A DNA stretch of 64,000 bases, from positions 1,725,282 through 1,789,281 of the forward strand of contig CM054155.1 in assembly GCA_028751875.1 (NCBI GenBank), given 5' to 3'. The position numbers and the translations under genes were made by a program. Positions 24,485 through 35,038 of the stretch are shown here, piece by piece. This stretch comes from Rapana venosa (taxonomy: Eukaryota > Mollusca > Gastropoda > Neogastropoda > Muricidae). The notes under the pieces were generated by a model. That model made no database searches. It worked only from the letters and a program-made list of their open reading frames with translations, and was not told the origin of the DNA. Each line of letters starts with the position of its first letter. Position 1 is the first letter of the stretch.

Positions 24485-24945
24485 ATGGCACAGCAAAACA
24501 TTTGGAGCATTCCTTGATCCATACAGACATTTAAAAGATCTCCTTCTTGTTATTAAGGGGAACAGACAGACAATCGCTATCACAAACAACCCATCAACTA
24601 TTGATGAAAATCAGATTCTGACTGTTAGGTTTCCTAATTTAGGAAAAGATGATGTTATTGTTCCAGACACAACTAGGCTTGCTTTTCAGGATTGATCTAG
24701 AGTCTGGTGATGATCCAAACAGGACTGTGGTTGCAAACTTAAGGAGGGCTATCCAAAAAAATATTAATGTTAACCTGGAAGGTTAACCTTCAAGTGAATG
24801 TTAACCTTCAAGTGCTATCACTGAACAATGCAGACATATTCTTGATCTATAATGATTTCTGGATGATATCTGAAAAAAGAGATGGCCTTATTTATCAAGG
24901 TATAAAGGATGATGGTGGACTAAAACATAGAGTTAAATGTGTGCC
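24485..24945 (+). pseudogene. Capsid-like protein, N-terminal fragment, copy B
   Basis: ATG at 24485. One extra A after the fifth codon (CAGCAAAACATTT versus CAGCAAACATTT in copy A) shifts the frame at once, and an extra G near 24690 shifts it again. The sequence otherwise equals copy A, including the short TTAACCTTCAAGTG duplication that interrupts a conserved Leu-Glu-Gly block. The last readable piece ends at GLKHRV just before the (GT)n tract. See 53582-54858 for the fuller copy. Confidence 0.6.
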
Positions 24946-24954
24946 CAGCCCATG

Positions 24955-24962
24955 TGTGTGTA

Positions 24963-25020
<58 letters not shown>

Positions 25021-25148
25021 GTGTGTGTGTCTGGTGTCTGTGGTGTGTGTACGCGCGCGTGCATGTGTTTTCATAATCATTCTACCTGTTGTTGTTTTTT
25101 TCAGCAATCAGTGGCAATATCTTGCAATGGTAGATGTCATCATGATAG

Positions 25149-25226
<78 letters not shown>

Positions 25227-25350
25227 TATGGAATTAATATAGCGCTGAATCTTGTAATCTTGTCAAACATTAGCCTCAACATAAAACGTACGCTGGAGAA
25301 GGTGAAGATTCCAAGCATACCCTTGGAATGAAAACCATTCTCAGCCCAAG

Positions 25351-25387
<37 letters not shown>

Positions 25388-25400
25388 TTTATTTTTTTAA
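24955..25400. repeat. (GT)n, (AAT)n, LINE/SINE tail and (ATC)n tracts
   Basis: GT repeat 24955-25045, (AAT)n 25149-25226, inverted tail AATATAGCGCTGAATCTTG, then (ATC)n at 25351-25387. Poly-Asn and poly-His/Met frames are artefacts. Confidence 0.9.
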
Positions 25401-25915
25401 AATTACATTCAATCCAAGGGAAACTACACGTGCCAAATCATTTTCCTTTCAAATGAGTTTCTTCCCTTTAACTGTCTGTTGCTTTGCGCAAGTCTGCTTT
25501 TGGATATAATAATATCATGAATGACAGGGTCATATTTCTGATTCGAAAACGTACTGTGCAACAGTTCTTCACATGGAATAAAATCTCTTTTTTGTATGAA
25601 ATGAGTCCTAGTTGGGTCAGATTTTGCAGCATATCTATCTACAGTTGATAATCATTGTGGTATTTTAATATTAAGGAAACAGAAACAGGAGCATGCTGGG
25701 TGTAAGGGCAAACAAAAATTTGTGATATTTTATTACAATGCATTGCATTGCATTGTACATATAATTCATGCTGTTGTCCTTATGCAGTGTGCATCCCTAT
25801 AGTGCAGCATCAGCTTTTTTCTTCTTGTTCCTGTCTGCAAGCTTGTCTGCCTAGATTAATGGTCTAGCCTTAATAATAACAATAACAAGAAGAAGAAGAA
25901 GAAGAAGAAGAATGG

Positions 25916-25952
<37 letters not shown>

Positions 25953-25955
25953 AAA

Positions 25956-26013
<58 letters not shown>

Positions 26014-26536
26014 AGAACAACAACAATCATCATCATCATCATCGTTATCGTCATCATCATTATACAGCCGATGGCAATGACAGTAACGATGATGATGATG
26101 AGAAGAAGAAGATGATGATGATGGTGGTGGTGGTGATGATGATGAAGAAGAAGAAGAAGAAGAAGAAGAAGATGGAATTTTTAGAGCGATGACAGCTGTG
26201 ACCAGTTGTAGCCTGCTGGTGTCTATGTTTACATCTCCACTCCCATAGCAGTCGAAGCCTCTGCCTTCTTCTACCCTCTCTCTCCCTTGTCATCTGCATG
26301 TCCTGCCCTGCCTTGCTTCAAGGTACGGCTATGGTGTTCCGATGGTGTCAAAAATGCAATGATTGAAATCGATCATGGATCACCATGTCTAACACAGTTG
26401 AAATCGAAGATGGAAAAGTGAGGAGATAATGAAAAATTTTATTTAAAAAAATCACTGGGATAAAAACGAAGTACAGCAGACGATTACGTTCGTTCTTGTA
26501 TTTAACGTCTGTTCACTATAATTGATATTAGACGGG
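25401..26536. other. no gene; composite triplet microsatellites 25880-26185
   Basis: Tracts of (GAA)n, (GAT)n, (ACT)n, (CTG)n, (ATC)n, (GGT)n and (GAA)n in sequence. The flanks show no coding signal. Confidence 0.7.
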
Positions 26537-26686
26537 AGAAAAGTCAAGTCAAGTCAAAGTCAAGTCAAAAACACTTTAATCATCCCATGAAGGGCAATTA
26601 CAATACTGACAGGCAGATTGATACTCATCAAATATATCAAAGACACAAAAGCTATATTTCATATTGGTTTTGAAATAAAATGTCAC

Positions 26687-26720
<34 letters not shown>

Positions 26721-27325
26721 ACACACACACACACCACACACGCGCGCATGCGCACAAACATCAATTGTGAACACAATTTTAAACTCATTGACTAGAAGAC
26801 ATAAAAACTTATTTTTACGCACGCATATACGCAGCACGTACACACGCACGTACGTTGTGTTGCGAACACGCCCACGCACACCCACACCATACACCAATAT
26901 ATGAATTCAATGTTTTAAGACAGTTGACTAGAACACAGACTTATTTCACACACCACGCACGCACACACACACACACACACACACACAATTATGTATTGAC
27001 TACATTCGTAACAATGACAATCAGGCAGATAATTCAGAGAAATGTAAGAACTAGGTAGACAACATCATTGTGAATTCAGAAGTCGAATGCTTACTGGCAC
27101 AAAAGAATTTCTTTTTCTGTTGGTTTTGCTGATGGGACACTGAAAACGGCGTTCCGAAGGCAACAATTGAAATTCTGGAAACAAAGCATGAGAAGGATCA
27201 GCCAAAATGGCTGTGGCTTTGCGTACAAGCTGCTGATTGCAGAACGACATGAGATCTCTTTGTTCTTTTCCAATTATTTTTGAGCAGATTCTTACAATTC
27301 TCTGCAGGCCATTCTTGTAGAAAAG
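26537..27325 (-). mobile_element. 5'-truncated LINE insertion with TSD
   Basis: The insertion 26544-27318 is flanked by AGAAAAG at 26537-26543 and 27319-27325, while copy A has the uninterrupted site near 10516. On the minus strand it encodes the last ~85 residues of a LINE ORF2, including FQLLPSERRFQCP and NSFVPVSIRLLN, a typical C-terminal tail of non-LTR elements. A 3' UTR with CA tracts and a (TTGAC)n tail at 26544-26567 follow. Related 3' ends: 32776-32935 and probably 63692-64000. Confidence 0.85.
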
Positions 27326-27983
27326 GATTGATTGCAGAAGAAATATAAATTGATATGGAAAGAGAGTCATGAAGCAGTTTGTAATAAACCACAAAAATAA
27401 GGCATAAACACGCAACTAGAGAAAAACAATTTAAAGGAACTTTAAAAAAACAAAAACTGGGCTATGTACAACAGAGTTACAACTATCTAAAAGAATATTT
27501 TCGTCGGACAGAATTATAGCTAAATTTTCTTCAGAAGGCAGACGATTACTGCACCCACTCCTGCCTGGTTTTACTAGATTTTCTACTTGAAATCCAGTGG
27601 GAATCGTTGGGGCACTGAATTCTTAGTGAGTGCCATGTCGAAACCAAGAAGCTGTTCCGCTGACCACCCCCCCCCCCCCCCCCCCCAACGACTTTTAAAC
27701 CAGTTTATGCAGACCTTCCCCACCCTACTCCCTCTTTTAGCTAAATAACCAAAAAACAAAACAAACGGAAATCGAGACTGAGTCCTTGTTTAACTGTATA
27801 TTTCAGCAGGTGCAGAGTTGTTCTTGTTCAGTTCACAGCCAACATGTTGTCTCCTGTTCAGTGCCCAAGGTGAAGCTTTGTGTCCTCTCTTCCTTTTTGT
27901 TTTGGTTAGATGCCTAGAATATAGAGTGGCTAAATAAAGTAAACTTCGTGGTCAGCAGAAGGTAACAGAGGGGTTGAACTGGA

Positions 27984-28029
<46 letters not shown>
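27326..28029. other. no gene; poly-C at 27667-27686, (AAT)n from 27985
   Basis: Matches copy A 10530-11160. No coding signal. Confidence 0.6.
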
Positions 28030-28032
<3 letters not shown>

Positions 28033-28094
28033 TATGGTATTTCGAGCGCTTTGATTTGTTGCTTTACAAGATTCAGCGCTATATAAATTCCATA

Positions 28095-28128
<34 letters not shown>

Positions 28129-28130
28129 TG
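28030..28130 (+). repeat. LINE/SINE family 2 3' tail ending in (ATT)n
   Basis: GCTTTGATTTGTTGCTTTAC, then AAGATTCAGCGCTATATAAA, then TTCCATACATTATTATT. It faces the inverted tail of the SINE at 28130-28578 across a shared (ATT)n. Confidence 0.85.
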
Positions 28131-28412
28131 TATAGCGCTGAATCTTGTAGATTAAAAAAAATCAAAGGGATTACATTTTATTTTATTTTATACCACTTTA
28201 AGTCACGAGATTTCTGTGCGTGAAATTCGGGCTGCTCTCCCCGGGGAGAGCGCGTCGCCACAAGAGCAGCGCCACCCTTTTTTTTTTTCTTTTGGTCTGC
28301 AACTGTATTTGTTTCCCTATCAGAGTGGCTTTTTTCTAAGAATTTTGCCAGGGACAACTCCCTTGTTGCCGTGGGTTTTTTTACGTGCGCTGAAAATTTT
28401 GTGTAACACACG

Positions 28413-28443
<31 letters not shown>

Positions 28444-28578
28444 TAGCGCCCAGACCACCACTCATGGTCTAATGGATGGGGAAAAATTTCGGGCCCAAAC
28501 GGGGTACGAACCGCGCACACACCCGACCCGGACTTTTCGCATTCTAGACAGGCGCGTTACCTCTAGACCACCGATCCA
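28130..28578 (-). repeat. tRNA-derived SINE, family 2
   Basis: Reading the minus strand from 28578: GATCGGTGGTCTAGAGGTAA (A-box part), GGTTCGTACCCCGT (B box), GGATGAGACGATAAACCGAG (central block shared with family 1), a poly-A stretch, GCTCTCCCCGGGGAGAGC (palindrome), and the tail with AGCGCTATACAAATAATAAT. About 450 bp and nearly complete. The best-preserved member in the window. Confidence 0.9.
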
Positions 28579-30307
28579 CCAAATCATTTACACATATACA
28601 TTCAAATCATTTACACATATGCAACCTTCCACAAAATCCTTCACTACTGCAAATCTTTAAATGAAAAACCCTTATAAACTGAGGAATTTGAGGTGGTCTT
28701 AGAGGGGCCTGCATCTATTAATAGGGTACCCCGCCCCCCCCCCCCCCCCCCCCCCCCTTGCAGCTGTAGTGTGGGTGTTACGTTAAACCAGCTTGTAAGG
28801 ATACCCGCCCCACCCCCCTCCACCCCCACCCCTTCTCAAAGAAAACTAAAACAGGGGTGGGGGAGGGGAAGTGACGTGTTCCTCCTAGAATCTTATGCTG
28901 ATTACCCTCGCACCCCCCCCCCCCCAAAAAAAAAAAAAAAAAGAAAAAAAGTAGGGTGCAGATTATTCGGAGGCACAGAGTTACCTGCCTTGGGACGTGA
29001 CGGGGTGACCCGTATGTTTTGAGTGCAAAGATGGCGTCAGTTTGCCTAGATCTGGGATTGAAACTTGATTTGTATTGCCGGTTAGTCTTCTTTGCGGTTT
29101 TCCCGCAGTTCTGAATGTGATGGAGTCATTATTCAGCACCCAGACCTACAGTTCGTACTAGGGTAGGTACTATTCATAACATGTATGGTCATTGTACAAG
29201 CTTCAGCTTCCAAGTCCTGAACGTCTTTTTCTTAAGCATAAGCTGCAGTGTAGACATTAATTCAAAATATAATTTAATGTTTGAGGTCAAGAATAGAAAA
29301 CGAAGTTGACATTTTAACTTTTGATATCAATTTTTTTTAAAAGTTTGCCTCAACATAAATTGTTTAAAATGAACCCAGGTAGTTCAGGACCAAAGTTGGA
29401 ACTGGCGTTCTTTTCATATTTCACAGCTGCCCTCTATCAAGATTCTCTCTTTTACCTTTTATATTTTCCCTTCTTTTGCTCTGTGTCTCCCGCTTTTCTT
29501 CCTTTACATTTTGACCATTTTGTTTGGGGTTTTGTTGTTGGGGGGAGGGGGGGGGGGGTTGCTTTTATTATGCTCCTTTGGTAGCAGATTTTTTTAAAAT
29601 CAGTGGATAAGATTGATCTAGTAGATACATAGTCCAACTGCCAATGCAGGAATATTGACCAAACCCTGCAAATGAGAGTGATGGGCTGAATTTTGGCATA
29701 CACATACTTTACACCCTCCTCTATAATATTGACATGGGAAACATCATATTGGCCAATTGTTTCCTACTTATTTTGATGATCAAAGATATATGGCCCACTT
29801 ATGAAAGACTGCAAAACTGTAACCCATCTTTACTTGTTCATCTTCTTATTTTTTGAAGCAGCTCTTAATTAATTGTACATAGTTTCTTTGTTGCATAAAA
29901 AATGATTGCAATAATACACACAGCAATGATTGATACTAGATTTTTTTTGCATAGTCTATCATACATAAACATTTGAAAAAAAAAAAGAATATCGCTTTGT
30001 TTATCTAATACAAAAGCTTGGCTCCAGGATTTCATTTTATGTTTTAAAATGTATGGAGCTAATGTATATCTTCATTCACACACACATATGCATGCGCATG
30101 CATGCACACACACATGCACACATGCATACACACACATGCACATGTGCGCTGTGACAGTGTGATGATGATGTTCACTGATTTGGTTGACCAGGATTTGTAG
30201 CAAGAGGAGAACAACACTTGACCAATACTAGTAGCAACAGCAGCAGTAGCAGCAACAACAACAAAAACAACCACCACAGACACACATACACACACGTGCA
30301 CACATGT

Positions 30308-30339
<32 letters not shown>

Positions 30340-30360
30340 GCACGCACGCACGCACACACC

Positions 30361-30397
<37 letters not shown>
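28579..30397. other. no gene; poly-C, poly-A, poly-G and CA tracts
   Basis: Poly-C at 28733-28757, poly-A near 28926, poly-G near 29540, and CA/GCAC repeats at 30080-30397. No conserved frame; copy A is parallel. Confidence 0.6.
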
Positions 30398-30399
<2 letters not shown>

Positions 30400-30718
30400 G
30401 ATAGCCAGTTGGTTAAAGTGATATATTTGTGACCTGCTGACCCGGGTTCGATTCTTGTTCAAGAGGACATTTTTCCAGTGCCGATTCCACTCTCCCCAAA
30501 AGTCTTTCAGATGAGACTATAAACTGAGGCCCAGTGTGTGAATGCACACAGAACATGTTACGCACATGTTAAAATCCGTTCCATTGTGTGATGGTGGGAA
30601 CGGATGGCAAAATTTACCAAAAAACTGCATACACACAGGGACTGGATGAAGAAAAGCACATGAGTGCTTATTCCATTTTCCTCGAAATAAAAGGATAAAA
30701 TAAAATTAAAATAAAACA
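30398..30718 (+). repeat. tRNA-derived SINE, family 1 variant
   Basis: Head GGGATAGCCAGTTGGTTAAA, good B box GGGTTCGATTC, central GATGAGACTATAAACTGAGG, and tail with AAATAAAATTAAAATAAAAC. Preceded by (CA)n. Confidence 0.92.
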
Positions 30719-30747
30719 CACACAATCACTTGAAAGTTTCACAGATG

Positions 30748-30771
30748 GCACACACACACACACACACACAC

Positions 30772-30810
<39 letters not shown>

Positions 30811-30812
30811 CA

Positions 30813-30858
<46 letters not shown>
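30748..30858. repeat. (CA)n tract between two SINEs
   Basis: About 110 bp of CA repeats with three short breaks. Confidence 0.95.
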
Positions 30859-30859
<1 letters not shown>

Positions 30860-31215
30860 GGGACGGGATAGCCTAGTGGTTAGAACATTGTGCTCGCTAT
30901 CTGACGACCCGTGTTCGATTCCCGTTCAAGGGGATATTTTCCCCTGGAGTTAACATCAGTGCAGACTCCACTCTCCCCAAAAGTCCTTCGAATGAGACTC
31001 TAAACCGAGGCCCCATGTGCGAACGCACGCAGAAGATCTTGCGCACTTGTTAATACCCGTTCCGCTTTTCGGAAGAGTAGGCCATTGAGTGCCGGTGGGA
31101 ACGGATGACAAAATTTACAAAACTGCATACACACGGGGACTGGATGTAAAAAAGCACACAAGTACTTTTTCCATTATCCTCGATATAAAAGAATAAAATG
31201 AATAAAATAAAAATG
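30859..31215 (+). repeat. tRNA-derived SINE, family 1 (best copy)
   Basis: GGGGACGGGATAGCCTAGTG, intact B box GTGTTCGATTCC, central block GATGAGACTCTAAACCGAGG, body with GGACTGGATGTAAAAAAGCA, tail AATAAAATGAATAAAATAAA. Spacing of A and B boxes fits a tRNA head. Confidence 0.93.
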
Positions 31216-31559
31216 AAACACTTGGACTTGCAGGAAAAGGGAAAGTACTGTCATGTGCTCTGATCCCTACTGCAGTCATCACATCCACCCCATGTACACA
31301 AGGCAGTACACTGCAAACTGACTTTGAAGCATTGACAGCATACGTTCTCCACAGGCAGCTTACAGCCACAGTGGATCAGTTCTTGACATGCTTCCTCTCC
31401 CTATGGCAGTGTAGTCCACACAAGTATCCCCCCATCCATAATCCTGTTCTTTTGTCGACCCATAGTCCAGGGCAAGGAAGGTCTGGTGCTTTCACCAAAC
31501 ACTGTCCCCATAATAGTGTGACCACTTTGGTAAACAGCTCATAAGGTATGCTGCTAAAG
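31216..31559. other. no clear gene; flank of nuclease-like pseudogene
   Basis: Short frames on both strands without recognisable motifs. It may hold the decayed 3' end of the minus-strand gene. Confidence 0.4.
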
Positions 31560-32560
31560 CACACTGAAAATAAATAGAATGTGCCCCAGCTGCCATCTTC
31601 CCTTTGTGCACATCCTTTTCATGGTGTCATCCACATTTTGCAATCCACTGGTCCTTTCATACAACAGAACGTTGAAGAACCTGAATCATTGAGCCAGGAA
31701 TGGGCAGGGCATCTGGTAGTTCCATCATGAGCAGGAGGGCATCAGTCACTTGTGGCTATGCAACTCATGTATTCCACGCCCTGGTCTTTCCTTTTCCAGA
31801 GAAGGACACACAGTCACTCCCTGTCAATGCATAGAAGGCTGGCAAGGCTTTGGAGTACTTTGGACCAAGCTGAGTGGCAGTTGTGTGGGATGTTAGGTAT
31901 TTAAAGTATATCCCAACTCTAAGAGCAATCTGCAGTTCATGAACTGCAGTTAACTGGACACAGGCAACAGCAAGTGCAACTACGTCAGTATCCGTTGTCC
32001 TAATGAAGACTTTCTGCAGGGCCTCTGTGATACAGTCATCCACATGTAGCGTCAGAGGAGTGTCTGCTTCCTCATGGCTACAAGGTTCTACTCTGATGGT
32101 GTCTTTGCTGGATGAGCACAGGGTTTTCTTGGTATTTGTACATATAAGGATCTTGTCATGGACTTGTGCTTTGTCCACATGAGTCTCTGTGAGGAACCTG
32201 AACAGTTCATTTTTGTTTTCATTTTTCAGCAGAACATGTTGCCAGTTTCCTGGAAGCTGTGCTGAAGCCATAACCCTTCTTCAAGCACCAGAACCTCGCT
32301 TTTTTCCATGTAGCAGACTTCAAGCTGTCAGCCCTAATTGCTATAGATATCAAAAGCATTGAAAACCCGTGATACTGAATCAAACTGGCACATAATGTAT
32401 GGAAAGACAGATGGCATCCACATATGCCTGAAAGGTAGTTGTCAGCTTTGGTGATGACATTTAGATGAGAGCAGCACCATCAACAAGCCTGGCATCTACT
32501 TGTGGAGCACATTCAGGAATAAGGACAAGTACTATTTCATGAAGGATATTTTGTGCAAAG
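31560..32560 (-). pseudogene. PIN/FEN-like nuclease-family protein of repeat origin
   Basis: The longest open piece (32271-31765) encodes 168 residues. Motifs are CSHEEADTPLTLHVDD (about residue 64), FIRTTDTDVVALAVA (about residue 90) and FYALTGSDCVSFSGKGKTRA (about residue 146). This acidic series (EEAD, DTDVV, TG-S/C-D) is the signature of a protein family multiplied in corals and molluscs whose fold resembles PIN/FEN nucleases, from general knowledge. Upstream, in other frames, LVDGAALI and KRGSGA pieces continue the family (to about 32560). Downstream, TDALLLMMELPD marks the C-terminal region. At least three frame breaks; TPLTL replaces the usual Arg after EEADT. Probably a dead copy from a transposon or multigene family. 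Confidence 0.65.
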
Positions 32561-32775
32561 TCAGAAGGAGTCTTTAACTAGACAGTTCTGCTTTCAGTGA
32601 CAGTATCCAGCACATCATCAGGAATGGATGTAAAGTTGTCAGCAACTGCAACAAAGTTGACAGCAACTGCAGCAGGGATCTCATCAGAAAGTGAAGCTGA
32701 ACAACCAAGCCATGTTTCTGGGCCTGAAGACAAGAGGTCAGATCAGGTTTGGCCCCTGATCTAAACTGACCAAGT

Positions 32776-33003
32776 GCAGGTAAAGTCAAGTCAAGTCAAA
32801 AACATTTTAATCAGCCCATGGAGGACAGTTACAAAACTGACAGGCACACTGATACGAATCATAGTCTTGAAAGACACAAGCAAGCTACATTTCATATTGT
32901 ATAAACATTCCAAACTTCAAACAAAAAATATCACAAACACACACACAACACACATTATCCTCGATATAAAAGAATAAAATAAACATAAAATAAAAAAATA
33001 AAC
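32776..33003. repeat. LINE 3' end with (GTCAA)n, joined to SINE family 1 tail
   Basis: GTCAAGTCAAGTCAAAAACA and the next ~130 bp match the minus-strand 3' end of the LINE at 26544-27318. After a short CA tract, ATTATCCTCGATATAAAAGA starts a SINE family 1 tail. Confidence 0.75.
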
Positions 33004-33084
33004 ACACATGCACGCACGCATACACACAGAAACTCTCAGACTCAAATGATTTAATTGCATAGATAGAGCACATCCATTGCGATA

Positions 33085-33144
33085 GGGGAATTGCTTTACA
33101 AGATTCAGCGCTATATAAATTCCATACATTATTATTATTATTAT
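33085..33144 (+). repeat. LINE/SINE family 2 3' tail
   Basis: TTGCTTTACAAGATTCAGCG, CTATATAAATTCC, ATACATTATTATT. Isolated tail without its element body. Confidence 0.8.
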
Positions 33145-33371
33145 AGCAGAATTTTTTTTAAAAACCAACAAACCAACAAAATATGACAAAGTACAAACGT
33201 CTGTGTTATCTCATACTCCACTGCCTCCACTATGATTAATGAGACTACACAGGCGCTTACATAATACTAGCCATAAATACATTTTCTTATGCATCTGAAC
33301 ATACGCCAACACACATACACGCATGCACACACACAAGCACACACAGAAAGAAAGATAGAAAGAGAGACAGA
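33145..33371. other. no gene; CA-rich flank of element D
   Basis: Mixed sequence with CA dinucleotides and a GAAA-rich stretch up to the hairpin. Confidence 0.5.
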
Positions 33372-33526
33372 AGAGATAGGGAAAAGGGGCATTCAAGCTC
33401 CTTTGCCGATAATTTTACCAAACCTCTGCAACTTTGAGCCCATTCGGCTGCGCCTCATCGACTCAAAACTTGCAGCGTTTTAGTTAAAAGTAGGCAACAA
33501 TCTTGAATGCCCCTTTTCCCTATCTC
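33372..33526. repeat. Terminal hairpin of copy D (perfect arms)
   Basis: Outer arm AGAGAT plus AGGGAAAAGGGGCATTCAAG (33372-33397) is exactly complementary to the inner arm CTTGAATGCCCCTTTTCCCT plus ATCTCT (about 33502-33527): 26 of 26. The centre holds ATTCGGCTGCGCCTCATCGA, itself an imperfect inverted repeat. Confidence 0.9.
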
Positions 33527-34377
33527 TCTACTAAAACTGAAAGTAATACTAATTTATTTTTGATGGGTAAAACTATAAAATTATGGGAATTTATGCTATA
33601 CTGGTCCACAGAAAAAAGAGTTGAAGAGGGAGAAAGAAATGAGGTAGGAGACACACACTTCGCCCGCTGCTTGACCCTCAACACACAATAAGAGCGTCAA
33701 TAACGGAGATTTCAATAGGTAGCCCTAGGGTGTTTCCCACTCCCCCCCCCCCCCCCCCTTAAGACATATCTAGACATGTTATTTACCTTTCCCCAATCAC
33801 AAGACTAGATAGAATCAGCTGATTAGTAACAGTGACGACATTTCCGCCCAGAACTCTATGTTGTTAGCAACCGAGCCCTAGCTGTCTTGTCATTTGGCAG
33901 TGTGAAGTTGTGCAGTAAAGACCTGCGAGCTTTTCATTAAAAAAAGTGTTTGAATTTATCTTACCTGTACCTTGCTTAGTTTGTTAGGTTCAGAACAACC
34001 TCTCACCCTACCTAAAACACAGGATCTGCGAGCTTCTCAATGAAGATTATGCATAACTGCTCAGGTGCTGTGCCCCTAACGAAAATGAAGTGGTTCTAAA
34101 AATAGAAACGGTCCTGTCGAGGACCCAACAAAAGAATCACTCAAGCATGACGACCTGGTAAACTGAAGCTCACCTAACACCGGTCTTTCCTCTCTCTCTG
34201 TTGAAGGGTGGCTTTCTGCTATAGGCTGTGACGTGTGCCTGTTTAATATTCATTTCACACAGTCTAGCTAGACCGTGGCAGTTCCCTGCTGTGGCTCTTG
34301 AGAAGATTGTGTTTCAAGCTGCATTGCTAGTTGAATGGGAGTGGAGCAATACTGCCGAGAGAGACAGGGAGAGAGAG

Positions 34378-34538
34378 ATCTTATTAACAACTTATCAACA
34401 ACTTATCAAGAACTTGCTAAGAACTTATTAACAACTAATACAAGAACTAATACAAGAACTTACCAAGAACTTATCAAGAACTTATCAAGAACTAAAACAA
34501 GAACTATATTAAGAACTTGTCAAGAAATAAACAAGTCC
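34378..34538 (+). repeat. Degenerate ~12-bp repeat array (AAGAACTTATC-like)
   Basis: Twelve or so units of the type CAAGAACTTATC, running into the gap. Confidence 0.88.
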
Positions 34539-35038
34539 NNNNNNNNNNNNNNNNNNNNNNNNNNNNNNNNNNNNNNNNNNNNNNNNNNNNNNNNNNNNNN
34601 NNNNNNNNNNNNNNNNNNNNNNNNNNNNNNNNNNNNNNNNNNNNNNNNNNNNNNNNNNNNNNNNNNNNNNNNNNNNNNNNNNNNNNNNNNNNNNNNNNNN
34701 NNNNNNNNNNNNNNNNNNNNNNNNNNNNNNNNNNNNNNNNNNNNNNNNNNNNNNNNNNNNNNNNNNNNNNNNNNNNNNNNNNNNNNNNNNNNNNNNNNNN
34801 NNNNNNNNNNNNNNNNNNNNNNNNNNNNNNNNNNNNNNNNNNNNNNNNNNNNNNNNNNNNNNNNNNNNNNNNNNNNNNNNNNNNNNNNNNNNNNNNNNNN
34901 NNNNNNNNNNNNNNNNNNNNNNNNNNNNNNNNNNNNNNNNNNNNNNNNNNNNNNNNNNNNNNNNNNNNNNNNNNNNNNNNNNNNNNNNNNNNNNNNNNNN
35001 NNNNNNNNNNNNNNNNNNNNNNNNNNNNNNNNNNNNNN
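34539..35038. other. Assembly gap (500 N)
   Basis: Exactly 500 N. Confidence 0.99.

Larger units (their letters stand above)
22099..24945 (+). mobile_element. Polinton-like element, internally deleted derivative, copy B
   Basis: It begins with AGAGATAGG inside a terminal hairpin, followed by ~85 bp of TIR sequence alignable with 41205-41285. A ~12-bp repeat array, a small gene, the minus-strand coiled-coil gene and a capsid-like fragment cut at (TG)n follow. Relative to the full element it lacks most of the TIR and ~9.4 kb between positions equivalent to 42607 and 51990, with TCAAG at the join. The right end is missing, so no target duplication can be scored. Such derivatives could move only if helped by a full element. 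Confidence 0.8.
33372..34538 (+). mobile_element. Polinton-like element, left end, copy D (cut by gap)
   Basis: Starts AGAGATAGGG at 33372 with a perfect terminal hairpin, then ~570 bp of TIR similar to 41205-41806. It then skips 237 bp present in copy C (41807-42043) with CGGT at both borders. The region 34110-34538 matches 42044-42480: GGCTTTCTGCTATAGGCTGT, TTTAATATTCATTTCAC and the ~12-bp repeat array. The scaffold gap at 34539 removes the rest, and sequence after the gap is unrelated, so the remainder is absent or misplaced. Confidence 0.85.

Noticed and set aside
24767..25237. Poly-Asn protein in frame with the capsid-like fragment
   Set aside because: The Asn run is (AAT)n and the Val/Cys run is (GT)n; the gene ends at the microsatellite.
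30859..30945. Functional tRNA gene
   Set aside because: A and B boxes are present but no acceptor stem or full cloverleaf forms, and the body and tail are those of a SINE.
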